Of a stretch of DNA of 64,000 nucleotides, positions 1 through 11,437 are shown piece after piece. The stretch is from assembly GCA_964058845.1 (NCBI GenBank), contig CAXKVR010000036.1, positions 62,001 to 126,000 on the forward strand, written 5' to 3'. Under the pieces are notes generated by a model that was not told where the DNA came from, did not search any database, and worked only from the letters and a program-made list of their open reading frames with translations. Position numbers and translations under genes: made by a program. The stretch's first letter is position 1. Every line of letters begins with the position of its first letter. This stretch comes from Carex sylvatica. Lineage: Eukaryota; Streptophyta; Magnoliopsida; Poales; Cyperaceae.

Positions 1-1644
1 AGGACTCCTCGCGAGAATGCAGGCATTCCTCCTGACCGATATGGTTTTTCACATATCACCTGTACATGGAGCATTCATTGCATCATTATACATTGTCTCT
101 ATCCCTAAGTGTTGGTAGGTTGATAAAGGAGATCCAAAGTGAAAAATAGCCATGCTAGAAGAACTCAGTGTCCTTTGCAAGAACAAAACCTGAGAACTCG
201 TGTCACTATCACCAGACAAGAAGACTGTTGGGTGCAAGTGGGTTTTCACAGTAAAGCAGAATCCAGAGGGTCTGATTGAGCGTTACAAAGCTCGGTTGGT
301 AGCGAAGGGGTACAGTCAGACCTATGGCATTGAGTATGATGAGAGCTTTGTACCAGTGGCAAAGATAAGCACAGTGAGGACACTGATTTCCATGGCAGTG
401 AATGGTGGATGGCAGTTACACCAACTTGATGTGAAGAATGTATTTTTTCATGGTGATTTGTTGGAGGAGGTGTACATGGATGTTCCACCAGAGTTTGGCA
501 CAAACCAAATAGTGGGTAAGGTGTACAGACTAAAGAAGTTGCTCTATGGGTTGAAGCAGTCCTCTCGGGCCTGGTTTGATAGGTTCAGAAAGGCAATGGT
601 AGGCATGGGCTATCAGCAAATCAATGCTGACCACACGGTGTTTACTCGATAACATAGTGGTCACATTACTATGCTGGTTATGTATGTCGATGATATGATC
701 ATTACTGGGGATGATAAGGGGGATATTGCACAGTTGAATGCAAGATTGGAGAAGGAATTCGAGGTGAAGGATCTGGGACAGTTTAGGTACTTTCTTGGGA
801 TTGAGGTGGCTCGTGAAGAAAGGGGAATTATTTTATCTCAAAGAAAGTATATCCTAGACTTGCTCACTGAGACATGCATGTTGGGGTGCAAGCATGTAGT
901 GTCTCCAATTGATGTGAAGGCCAAGATGAGTGCAGAGGAAGGAGAACAGGTTGATCGTGAGAGGTACCAGATACTGGTAGGCAGGTTGATCTATTTGGAT
1001 CACCCTTGTCCCGATATCTCATTTGTAGTGAGCGTGGTGAGCCGCTACATGCATAACCCTAGGAAGGGCCATATAGACGCAGTGTATCACATTCTAAGGT
1101 ACCTGAAGAGTGCACCAGGCAAGGGCCTATTTTTTAGAAAGAATGGGCACATGAACATTGAGGGTTATTGTGACTCTGACTGGGCGAGTTGCCAAGATGA
1201 CAGGAGGTCCACATCTGGCTACTGCATGTTTGCAGGGGGGCAACTTGGTCATCTGGAAGAGCAAGAAGCAGCCGGTTGTTTCGAGATCGACGGCAGAAGC
1301 CAAGTACAAAGCTATGGCATTAGGAGTTGCCGAGATGCTGTGACTGAAGATGTTACTGGAAGATCTCAAGGTAAAGCACGAAGGAAAAATAAAGTTGTGG
1401 TGCGATAGTAAGTCAGCGATCAGCGTTGTCAACAATCACGTGCAGCATGACAGAACCAAGCATGTGGAGATCGATAGGTTCTTCATAAAGGAAAAACTGA
1501 AAATTAGGCTATTGGAGCTGAGTCATGTAGCTACTAGAGACCAAGTAGCTGACTGCATCTCCAAAGGATTTAGCTCAATAGATCTAGTTAGGTTATGCGA
1601 CAAGATGGATTTGATGGATATCTTTTGCCCATCTTGAGGGAGAT
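1..1644 (+). pseudogene. Ty1-copia retrotransposon, decayed 3' part of pol
   Basis: Seen: the translation shows the integrase tail (RTPRENAGIPPDRYGFSHIT at about 1-60), then the copia reverse transcriptase start (KTVGCKWVF at about 222), the catalytic YVDD at 683-694, and RNase H landmarks (DWAS, STSGY, then CDSKSAI near 1400). The reading frame is broken by at least four nonsense codons: two TGA at Trp-type positions near 137 and 190, TAA at 650-652 where Gln is expected, and TGA at 1341-1343 where Trp is expected. There is also a one-base frameshift in a G run near 1236-1242. All four stops fit C-to-T or G-to-A transitions. A purine tract at about 1636-1643 is followed by TGTTGAGA at 1645, the usual start of a copia 3' LTR. 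The element begins outside the window and cannot be autonomous. Confidence 0.9.
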
Positions 1645-2842
1645 TGTTGAGATTTATGTATGTTAATCGCATTATAGAAGTTATAGGGTTATATTGGTAA
1701 GAAAGTAATTATAGAAGTTATAAGGTTACGAATGCAAAATATAACGCATATATAGACCCAAGAAAACAAATGAATCAAAACAATTTATTTTTGAACCATT
1801 TCTTTTAAAAATGTAACGCCTATCATATCACTGTATTTATATCGTATCTGATACGATACTCGTACCTATTTTCATGCAACATAGTTTATATCATGTACAT
1901 GTATGCTTTTAAAAACTATCGTACTTATTTTTATTGGTTTTCTCTTTTTATTTATTTTAATTAAAGAACTCATGTGTTCTTACTTTTATCTTCTTATTTA
2001 AAAGTGTGTTTATTATGTTTAAGGTATGTATTATGTAATTCTTTAAAATGGCACAACTATTTTGTATTACTATGTAGAGATTCTAATATAATTAATTGTG
2101 TTGTCCTTCATTGTACATTAGTTCAGCGTTTAAAAAAATAATATTTTTACTACATTTTTTTTTTTTTACAGAATTTGCTTTATTTTGTGTTCATCTTTTC
2201 TTGATAAACTTCTTTTTTGGGAGGTGAAATGAGAGGGAAAAAAAATCCTAGTATGCATCATAGCGATTGTCAGTGTTACGGATCTAAATTTCAATCGGTT
2301 AGACTGCTCAATGTGATATATGTACAAAAATAATAAGGAAAATCACATTTCATATTATCTTCAGATTTTTTTATTTATCATTTTTTGGATTGGAGAAAAC
2401 AGTTAAATAATTTTTTTCCTTCCAATACCACTTTTCCCAAATTAAAAAAAATAGTTAAAAGAACATAAAAATAAAATATAATTTATGATTTCATCAGTAT
2501 TGTAATATATAGTTATCATTTAAAAATCGAAATCTAGAATGACTGAACTTAAAAAAAATCTCTCCTACAAGCTATAGCATGACCTGGCACGTTGGATCAA
2601 AATCAAGTGATTCAGATGCACTGTGATAATGGTGCCATTATGAATCTGACAGGAAAAGGGGACCCAGATTTTGACTGTTTGTGTTAGTTGTTAACTTGTT
2701 ATGGTTCCTTCATCAAGTGTAGAAAGGAACAGCAGAGATTGCTAAATAAAGATAACATAATTCCAGCCTGTAAGAAATTAATGCACTTTGGTCATAATCA
2801 TAGATGTGTTTGTTTATATTTGTACAATGTCACTACTTGTGA
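1645..2842. other. putative start of copia 3' LTR, then non-coding spacer
   Basis: TGTTGAGA directly after the purine tract suggests the left edge of the 3' LTR, but I cannot place its right edge. The phrase ATTATAGAAGTTATA is repeated at about 1672 and 1708. At about 1830-1884 there is a short remnant resembling the 3' end of the hAT-like family found at 26875-27360 (TATCGTATCTGATACGATAC, then CATGCAACATAG). No gene is recognised in the A+T-rich remainder. Confidence 0.4.
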
Positions 2843-2850
2843 GTTGTGAC

Positions 2851-3693
2851 TAGGGGTGGCAACGAATCGAACTTACTCTAAGTTTGAGTTTGATTTGAAT
2901 AAGATTTGAATCGAATCGAACTCATTTCGAATCAAATTAATTGCGAACTACACATTTTTCGAATCGAACCTGAATCAAATCACGAACTAAATTATTTTTT
3001 AGTAGCCCTAATTATACCGATAGTTTATATATTAATTTTTTCTCGCAGAACAAAATTCACATGACTTCCTTTTACCGATATGAAATGAGTGTTTTTAAGT
3101 TAAAAAATTGTTCATGAAAAAATACATCACAATAAATAATCGTAAAAAGAGGATTAAGTATAAGAATTGAAATATGCAGTAAAACAAGTAATCGTACCTC
3201 GAGTGCTCACTCAATCAAACCATCTAATGAATTGAGAATCCGAAAGGTAGAGAAGTCGGAGAAGAGACGGCTGAAGAGGGAGGAGCGACAGCCGTCTAGG
3301 CCGGAGAGAGGAGTGACGGCCAAAGAGACAGTCAGTCGCCGAGAGCGTCGGCTATGTTTTAGAGCGAGAGAGAGAGTGAATTGGGGAGAGGCGGAGATAG
3401 AATTAGGTTATTGAGATTTGAGAGCGATAGAGCGTCGGCTAAGTTAAATTATGACTCTCTATCTTGGGTTTTAATTTCATCAGGTAAATGAACAGCCAAT
3501 GTTATTATGAGATTTGAACCATAAAAGTTTGCGAACCCATTTCGATCGAATCAGACTAGATTTGAATTTGATTTGAATTAATTTCGAATCAAACCTAATT
3601 TAGTTTGTTTCAATTCGAACTCATTTCGAATCAAATTAAACTCGAATCAAATCCGAATCGAATCACGAACTACGAATTTTTTTCCCAGCCCTA
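2851..3693. mobile_element. non-autonomous hAT-type element with 8-bp target duplication
   Basis: The left end TAGGGGTGGCAA pairs with the right end TTCCCAGCCCTA (11 of 12 positions as inverted repeats). The flanks GTTGTGAC (2843-2850) and GTTGTGAA (3694-3701) match at 7 of 8 positions, the size typical of hAT target-site duplications. Both subterminal regions are packed with degenerate GAATCGAA/TTCGAATC words, probably transposase-binding repeats. There is no transposase; the short Arg-rich open frame at 3232-3414 is not convincing as a gene. Total length 843 bp. Confidence 0.85.
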
Positions 3694-3701
3694 GTTGTGA
3701 A

Positions 3702-4177
3702 TACTCAAGAGCTTAATCATAAGGCTCCATATTTTATCCGATATTTTTATTCATGATATTAAAAAAAATTAAACATATATTATCAAATCTTCCAAATCTT
3801 ATTTCATATTACAAACAATGCCGAAATTTTTTTATATACCATAATAAAAAAAAAAAATTTAATGTAACCATACAAACTTTTAAAATAGTCAATTTACCCA
3901 TAGAAACCACCAATATCCCATTAAAATTTAACAAGCTTTCATCTATCTCCATTTATTTATTTAATCTTTTATTTAATTATTAAAAAATTAAATTGACAAA
4001 TCTGCTCTTCTAATATTCTTCCTTTCCCATGCTTTGACTTTATTCATGCTTCCATTGGCACGTGGCCTACCACACAGGGAATTTTTGTTTTACCAAATAA
4101 ATAAAAACTCTCATAAATTTTATTTTATTATGCCACATGAGATGAGAGAAGAAAGAATGTAGGCCAGCCAACAAATA
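3702..4177. other. A+T-rich spacer
   Basis: No gene recognised. The right half (from about 4080, TTTTACCAAATAAATAAAAA onward) is shared with the spacer at about 28855-28930, as part of a longer duplication that continues through the mTERF gene at 5005-6144. Confidence 0.5.
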
Positions 4178-4185
4178 GTTCAGGT

Positions 4186-4350
4186 CAGTGTTGTAAAAAC
4201 TGACTGTTTAGACTGATTAGTTGTTGGCGGTGATTAAACTATTATGAATTTTTCTGACTAATTGATCGATTATTTCTGATTATGACCGATTATTGTCGAT
4301 TATTTCCGATTAATCACCGGACAGACCTCATACTGTTATTTACAACACTG
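4186..4350. mobile_element. short hAT-type MITE (165 bp)
   Basis: The terminal inverted repeats CAGTGTTGTAAA and TTTACAACACTG are near perfect. The flanks GTTCAGGT (4178-4185) and GTTCAGGC (4351-4358) form an 8-bp target duplication with one mismatch. The interior carries repeated TGATTAT/CGATTATT words. A duplicate sits at 28933-29107. A more degenerate relative in the opposite orientation is visible at about 9195-9345. Confidence 0.8.
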
Positions 4351-4358
4351 GTTCAGGC

Positions 4359-5004
4359 TGCCAATCGAGCATGCAAGATTATATCACAGGCATGAAACTG
4401 TATGAATGGTCTAAGATTGTGCTCCCTCTAAACTATTATGTAGCTGGTAGGATATGAAATCTATATATGCAAAATAAAACTATTCAGCAGAAAAGAAAAT
4501 CAGACATCATCTATTGGAATATGCCATAAGAGCTTTTGGTCCTGGGTTCCAACAAACTAGCAGAGCTGGATTCAATTTTACAGAATGGTAATTCTTCCAT
4601 TAGAAATTAAACAAATAATAGAATATGTGTTTGCCAGATTACCATCTAAAAGCCAAAATTATATAAAATTATTCATATATTCCAAGGAATTGTCATCCTA
4701 TATATATTATTTGATCTATTTACTGTTCATGAACAATAACCAACAGTTTCAATTTCATAAAAGCACAACTAAATTGGAGTAAATAAGTAATGTGTAGTTA
4801 GAAATTTAACAACTAAATCTAACAAAAGTTACTATCAAGTTTATAAAAAAAAAAATCTAACAAAAGTGATGGTCGACAACAATGTTACATATTGTTACAA
4901 CATAGTGCACTTAAAAGATTTATAAAGAAGTAATACAAAATTTAGCCAAAAAAAAAAAAAAATTGCAATATCTAAGCCTACAAGAAAGTTGATTTGTGAT
5001 ACTG
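4359..5004. other. mTERF 3' flank, duplicated spacer
   Basis: Downstream flank of the minus-strand mTERF gene. It is almost the same as 29116-29735, and an inverted relative follows the plus-strand mTERF at 17311-17720. No separate gene is seen. Confidence 0.6.
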
Positions 5005-6144
5005 TTAAAGCTGATCAATACCCTCAATTGTTCCAGCATCAGCAAAGGCTCGATGGAGCCCAGGAATAGCAGGTTCATATGGCAGAACAAATTTCTCCAC
5101 AAAATTCTCATCACTTGGCTTTGCAAAAGTAGCAAATTTTGGAACACGAATTCCTTTTAACATCAAAAGCTTTCTAACAATATTTCGGGGAATCAGCCGG
5201 TTCTCCAAGTTGCAACAAAACAAAAATGGATTTCGGATCACATGCAACTTATCACAACCAACTTCTTTCATTAGGAACTCCATTTTTCTGGCCACCAACT
5301 TCTCTGATTTAGTCAGCAAGGAAGGGAATCTACTAATCAAATGTGCTACCTCCTCTTGTGAAAACCCAATATTTCTCAAATTTTTTAGCTTTGCATCTAT
5401 TAAGCTTTCGTTCACACTGCTTACAGTAATCAATGCTTCGATAAAAGATGCTGCTGAACGATGAATGCCTAATTCATCAACCCTCTCAACTACCCTTTTG
5501 ACATATTCAGGCCTAGATGAAATCAATTGAGGACTTTGTCTGATCACGCGAACAATTTGATGGGTAGATAAACCAAGCTCCAGAAGGAAAGATACGTTGG
5601 GCATGATAACCTTTTCCAAGTTGCGAGCTATAAGCGCACCTCGCCACACTTTGAGTACCACAGCAAGATTCTCTACCGATCCAAGAACCCCCATCCAGAA
5701 CTCAATCTTTGACACAAAATTGAACCCAAACAAATCAGGGTTTGCGGAAATGATACCTGAGATGTCTTCCATGGAGAAGCCAACCTCTTGGAGCTTGGTG
5801 ATGTTTGGTCTCCAGTTCTTTTCCACATGAGAGCAAAGGATGCCAGCTTTCCGGGACACAGCGGTTTTTATATCCGACTCACTTACGCCGGTATCTCTCA
5901 AGAAACGCAGCACCTTGTCGGGCTTATCAGGGGACTTGAGGCGGTGGATATATTTGGAAGCTTTGAGTGCCTCGTCGGGGGAAAGACCGCATGATTCGAC
6001 AAGGTAGTGTACAGCGAATTGGGCATTTGGGGGAGATGCTTGAGTGGGAGCGTTGGAGGAGGCGAATGGTGTGCTCTGAATCTGATTGAAGGGAAGAGAT
6101 GGAGGGAGGCAAGAGATTCTCCCCAGAAATAGATTTATAGACAT
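5005..6144 (-). CDS. mTERF family protein, copy A (379 aa)
   Basis: Single-exon plant mTERF. The family consists of helical repeats of about 30 residues that bind organelle nucleic acid and act in mitochondrial or plastid transcription and RNA processing. Visible landmarks are a Ser/Pro-rich N-terminus (about 45 residues, probably a transit peptide), the repeat-type phrases FRDTGVSESDIKTAV, LQEVGFSMEDISGII, LLELGLSTHQIVRVI and LRNIGFSQEEVAHLI, and the C-terminal block LENRLIPRNIVRKLL. The start is the ATG that lines up with the other copies. The frame is open throughout. Closest relative in the window is copy G (29736-30869), which shares both flanks, so this is a direct segmental duplication. 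The exact organelle and target cannot be read from sequence. Confidence 0.88.
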   Translation of the reverse strand: MSINLFLGRISCLPPSLPFNQIQSTPFASSNAPTQASPPNAQFAVHYLVESCGLSPDEALKASKYIHRLKSPDKPDKVLRFLRDTGVSESDIKTAVSRKAGILCSHVEKNWRPNITKLQEVGFSMEDISGIISANPDLFGFNFVSKIEFWMGVLGSVENLAVVLKVWRGALIARNLEKVIMPNVSFLLELGLSTHQIVRVIRQSPQLISSRPEYVKRVVERVDELGIHRSAASFIEALITVSSVNESLIDAKLKNLRNIGFSQEEVAHLISRFPSLLTKSEKLVARKMEFLMKEVGCDKLHVIRNPFLFCCNLENRLIPRNIVRKLLMLKGIRVPKFATFAKPSDENFVEKFVLPYEPAIPGLHRAFADAGTIEGIDQL

Positions 6145-8180
6145 GATTGGTCTCTGAGACTGAGACTGAGACTGAGCGAAGGGTTGAATGGTTTTATGAC
6201 CTCAAAAAGACAATGGAACCAAATCAGCGGATTGGATTCAATATTTCAATTTGTATCTATAGTTCTATGGGCTTTTTCTTGGGTTCATTAAAGCATCCCA
6301 TTGTTCTTTGAGGCCCATTAAAGCGTTCCTTTAACATTCCCATTCTTTTTTTTTTTGGTTCAAACACTTCGAAATTGGATCAGTCCCAACTAACTTTCAG
6401 TCTTTCACTAGTAAAGGTTTATATTTTGATACTTCAAAAATTATTGTATTTACTTTTTTAAGAACTTCATAAATAAAAATTCATATTCATCAAAGTTGAA
6501 AAAAATGAAATCAAACTAAAAGGGGAAATTCACAAAAACAAAAACAAAAAAAATATTATATGACAAATGAAGTTAACCATATAATTGTTGCAACCTGTAT
6601 GTATCTGGTCAGATTTAAATGAAACTGGCAAAGTTAGGGACAATTATGTACAAGTGTAGCTTAAGTATCAAAGAATTTCCCTTCGCAATACTTAAACTGG
6701 TAAAAATTGAGGTGCCTTTTTCTACAAATTTCATTCCAATTGTAGGTATCAAAGAATTTAACAATTGATTATCATCATAAGTACCATTTTCAATATTGTT
6801 TGACATGGTTTCTTACAAGAAGAACATTATTAGTGCTATGTTAATTAAATCTAATATTATTAAAGTTAATTTGAGATGCTCTTCAAACATGTACTGTTTG
6901 TTGATGAACTAAATCTATTTTAGTACTGTTTGTTGATGAATTAAAATCTATTAATTCAAACCGTTGAAAAGTTCAAATCATGACTTAATATTTTCTCAAA
7001 CATGTACCAAATCTCATATATAAACTTTACGTTTTATGATTGTAAAGATTATCAGATAAATTATTTTCAGGTTATTTCTTCCATATATATATAAATCTTC
7101 AATGCTCTTAGGAACATAAACTACAACACAACTACAGTGAAAATTTTGTGATCTTCAATTCTCTACAGATAATCAAGCATACTAGATTAAATCACAGCCA
7201 TCCAATCTTATGAATGATTTAAGATTCTGCTCACTGTAAAATTCTAGGTACCTAGAAGGGTATAAACTCTATATATGTAAAATTAAACAATTCAGCAGCC
7301 AAAAATCAGACATCATTTTGGTCCTGGATTCCAAGTGAAATGCCCAACATCCATAGAGCAGAATCTAGTGGAGCCAGATTCAATTTTACAGAATGGTAAT
7401 TCTTACATATTTACATTAGTAACTAAACCCGATAATAGCATATGTGTTAGCCAGATTACAATCTACGAGGCAACATCAAATAAAATTATTCACCCTTGGA
7501 GGAGATGCCAGTTTTACCAATTTCCTTCTATTCTTGAGCTTGACATTTACACAACAATGGTTTCACGGGACCATTTTCTCACAAAATGCACATTCAAATT
7601 GTACCATGGCAGTTTCAATTTTTTTTGCAAAGAAAGAAAAAATGGCTTGTTCCATAGAGTTGTGCACCAGGCTGAGTAAATTTTACAATCCTATACATGT
7701 CACGAGACCATTCTGGCTAAACTTGAGGTCAGTTGCTATTTTTCGAATAACAAAGTCATCAAAATCAGTTAACTGCAGTTGTAGGTAACAGTACTGGAAA
7801 AATATATACACACTACCGACAATTCCTATAAACATATTTCATAATCCTGACCAGTTAGCATGTATGACCCTGAGCCTCACCTCAAGAGTTGTCAACCATA
7901 ATTATTTGATCTATTGACTATTTCAATAACAAAAACCAATACTTTCATTTTAAAAAAAGCACAACAAGACTGGCAAAAGAATAGTATTAAGTCTAAATTG
8001 CAGATTGCAGTCATCCCTAAATCTTAATTGAAGTAACGTGTAGTTCAAAGTTAGGAACTAAATCTTAATTGAAGTATGGCGCCAACTTTAAAATATTATA
8101 AAGAAGCAATAAAAAAATCTAACCAAATAAATAAACAAATAAACAAATTGCATTATCTAAGACTGCAATTTAAGATACTT
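6145..8180. other. mTERF cluster spacer
   Basis: Upstream flank of copy A (to about 6360, shared with copy G) and downstream flank of pseudogene B. The stretch from about 7400 to 7860 recurs in inverted orientation at about 22430-22840, and in parts at 19660-19920, 24680-24980 and 28330-28570. It is therefore an mTERF 3'-flank module copied with the genes. Short open frames here have no family resemblance. Confidence 0.55.
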
Positions 8181-8900
8181 TTAAAGGTGATCAATACCCT
8201 CCATTCTTCCAACATCAGCATAGGCTCGGTGGAGCCCAGGAATAATATGTTCATATGGCAGAACAAATTAACTTCTCTACAAACTTCTCATCACTTGGCC
8301 TTGCGAAAGTAGCAAATTTTATATTTGCACAGGAAGTCCTTTTGAAACAAGGAGCTTTCTCACAATATTCCGTGGAATCAGCCGGTTCTCCAAGCTGCAA
8401 CCCAACAAAAATAGATTTTGGATCACATCCAACTTATCACAACCAGCTTCTTTCATCAGGAACTCCATTTTTCTGACCACTGACTTCTCTGATTTTTTCA
8501 ACAACAAAGGGTATTTACTAATTAAAAGTGCTACCTCCTCCTGTGAAAACCCGATATTTCTCAAATTATTAACCTTTGCATCTGTTGAGCTTTCGCTCAT
8601 GCTGCTGACAGCAATTAATGCATCATAGAAAGATGCTGATGAACGAGCAATGCCTAACTCCTCAACCCTCTCAGGTACCCTTTTAACAAATTCATGCTTA
8701 GATTGAGAGGAAATTCAGCTTTGAGTGCTTCGTCGGAGGAAAGACCGCATGATTGGATGAGGTACTGCATGTACAGCGAAGTGGGGATTCGGGGGCGAGG
8801 CTTGAGTGGGAGCGTTGGAGGAGGCCAGTGGTGTGCTCCGATTGAGAGGAGGAGGTTGATGGAGGCAAGGGTTTCTCCAAAGGCGCAGATTGATAGACAT
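8181..8900 (-). pseudogene. mTERF pseudogene, copy B (internal deletion)
   Basis: The N-terminus (MSINLRLW, then NRSTPLASSNAPTQASPPN) and C-terminal half (RNIGFSQEEVALLIS; LENRLIPRNIVRKLL; terminal IDHL stop at 8181-8183) are recognisable. The middle is missing: the phrase SSDEALKA runs directly into sequence matching the second half, near 8705, so roughly 400 bp are deleted relative to copy C. A small insertion near 8770 (GTACTGCATGTACAG against GTACTCTACAG in copy C) shifts the frame. A lost C near 8329 shifts it again. It cannot encode a full mTERF. Its 5' end and upstream flank are an inverted duplicate of those of pseudogene F (27742-28325). Confidence 0.85.
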
Positions 8901-8968
8901 ATCCACTGACTGAGCTTCTCAAATCTCAAAAGGCGGCACAAGTGTGAAAGGGTTTATTTTACCAATTT

Positions 8969-9352
8969 TGACCGGGTTCGGATCCCCTAAGGTAACCCAA
9001 TCTTTGAATCGAGACTGTTCAATTTGAATTCATCACTCAAGATTGCTTTACGATTCGAATTCATCTTTCAGAATGTGTGCGCTCCACTTTAGATAGATTA
9101 TCACGGACTCGAATTGGACAGTCCTAATTTAAAACCCAAAAATACTTCACTGGATATGAATTCATTTTTATATGAGTTGACTCTACAGAGTACAGGCCGG
9201 TATTGTAAATAACGGTATGCGGTTATCAAACAGACATGGTACGCCAAGCAATAAATCAGAAATAATTGAGAATAATTGATTATAATTAAAAATAATCAGC
9301 CGATTTATCAGTCTAAACAGCCGTTTTTTTAAATGCTGATACAGACTATTTT
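8969..9352. repeat. MITE-type insertion block upstream of mTERF B
   Basis: This block separates two pieces that are nearly adjacent in the inverted paralogous region at about 26480-26515. It holds a copy of the GGTAACC-ended foldback family (related sequence inverted at about 10390-10560) and a degenerate relative of the 165-bp hAT MITE (about 9195-9345). Boundaries are approximate. Confidence 0.5.
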
Positions 9353-11437
9353 TTTTTTACTGTGGGTTTTGGGCCTTAATTTCACGTTCTCACTTTTGAT
9401 TATTTCATTGATTATTAGTAGATTCAAGGGTAGGGGCTGATGACAAGTTTAGTGGGAGAGAAAGAAATGATGCTCTACAGCTCTTCTAGTCTTTTTGTGA
9501 TTTTTAATTAATTAAGGGACTGACATGAAGAAGAAAACTGAAGAATTGATGCTCTATCAAGGGAAATAAATCTAATATTATTTCTTAGGAATACCAAAAA
9601 CCTGTTATTTCGATTTCAATTATTGATTTTTGTTGAGATCTGCGCATAAAAAAATTCTTTAAGATTCACATATAAATTTTTTTTAACGGTTGAAATCGGA
9701 ATACAAGTTCATGTTATTCCTTCAAATAACAGCATGTTTATTTCATCTACCAAGTACAAACTTTTCTTTCAAAATGAACTTTGTTCAAGAGTTATTTTGG
9801 TTTTTTTATAAGTTCATTTGAAAATACAATGCTCTTTTTGTGTTGTTCCTGCTTTTTTTACAATGCTGTTTTGTTATAAGCTCATATGTGAATTTGTATA
9901 CCAGCTGCTTGGTACTAGTTCTCTGTTAAATGGTTTCATTTAATAATGAAATCCGTAGGAAATTCACACTATTTAGAAAAAAAAAGATTGTTAGTATATT
10001 TTTTCTTAAGAAAAAAAATGTACGCATGCATAATTAATATACTTCAATTAAGTAGTGTGGTACCACTCATTGGCACCAACACTAAACCAAGCAAACCTTT
10101 AAAACTAAATAATATTTCAAGTAATGTCGACAATTACAAAAATAAATTTGGTAAGAATGTTTTTTTGTTAATAAAAGGCTGTAAGTCCATTTGCATTAGC
10201 AAACAAAGTTTAATTACACCCATAGACATCTGATATCACTAAATTCACTACTGGGCAGTGGGAACAAGGTGAAAGATCTCAGCTTAGCCTAATCGATCAG
10301 ACTTTTATCCCTATGTACCTTCTCCCCAAGCACTATATTGGCCTAGTCTCCAGATTGGCTAAATTATCCAAAATTTTGCGAGTTCAGATCAAGTAAACTC
10401 AATTTTTAGGTTTTAAATCGGGATCGTTTGATTTGAATCCGTGATAATCTATCCAAAGTGGAGCGCACACATCCTGATAGATGAATTCAAATCGGATGGT
10501 CTCGATCCAAAACCCAAAGATTGAGTTACTTTAGGAGATTCGCACTCAAATTTTACTAGTACACACAGCACATATCAGTCTAACAAAGCTAACATAAAAC
10601 ATTTTATTACACAGTATTAGGCTCAAAGGAAATAACAATAAAAACAAGCAAAATTGGTAAGAATGTTGCTGTAGTTTATTGTAATTTAAACTGCTGAAAA
10701 ATTCAAATCATGGCACATTGGTAAGAATGTTGTTGGAATATGTGGATAGAGTCATTAAAATTTCAAATTGGTAAGAATGTTGCTGTAGTTTATTGTAATT
10801 TAAACTGCTGAAAAATTCAAATCACTTGATACTTGATAAAACATACACAAAATCAAATTTCATTATAATGATCACTGTTAGATTTTATGTTTAAACTTTA
10901 CCATTTATAATTATAAAAATTGTCAAACAATAAAATGAGCCTGTTCCACAGAGTTGTGCACAAGGAGCATTCTGGCAAAACTTGAGGTCAGTTGCTATTT
11001 GTCCAATAACCAAAGTTATCAAAATCAGATCACTGCAGTTCTAAGTAACAGTACTGAACAATTATATACACACTACAGACAATTCATATAAATATATTTC
11101 ATAATCCTGACCTGACCTAAACAAACTACAAATTAAGAAACCCGGTTAGTGATAAGACTGCGCCCATAAGCCTGACCTCAAGTATTGTCAGCCATAAATA
11201 TATTATCTATTTACTGTTCCATGAACAATAACCAACACTTTCACCTTTATAAAAGCACAACACAACTGAAAAAAGATGAAGATTTAAGTTTGAATCACAG
11301 CTGGTCAACAATAATTTTACATATTGTTACAAAGTGGTGCTGACTTAAAAAATAAATTAAGAACTAATATAAAAATTATCTACACAAATAAAAAAAAAAT
11401 TGCAATATGCCTACAAGAAAGTTGATTTGATATACTG
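9353..11437. other. duplicated spacer, inverted copy at 24640-26480
   Basis: No gene seen. The sequence matches 24640-26480 in reverse orientation over most of its length. Shared landmarks include the tract around AAACCAAGCAAACCTTTAAA (about 10083), the phrase around GTTAGATTTTATGTTTAAAC (about 10877) and the block near 10950-11100. At 10390-10560 lies a MITE copy not seen at the matching place in the other arm. Within 10660-10820 a segment containing AATTGGTAAGAATGTTGCTG occurs twice. Confidence 0.6.

Noticed and set aside
3753..3983. Short A+T-rich open frame (also 9946-10233, 31207-31425, 35054-35368)
   Set aside because: Composition-driven frames with Lys/Ile/Asn-rich products and no family resemblance.
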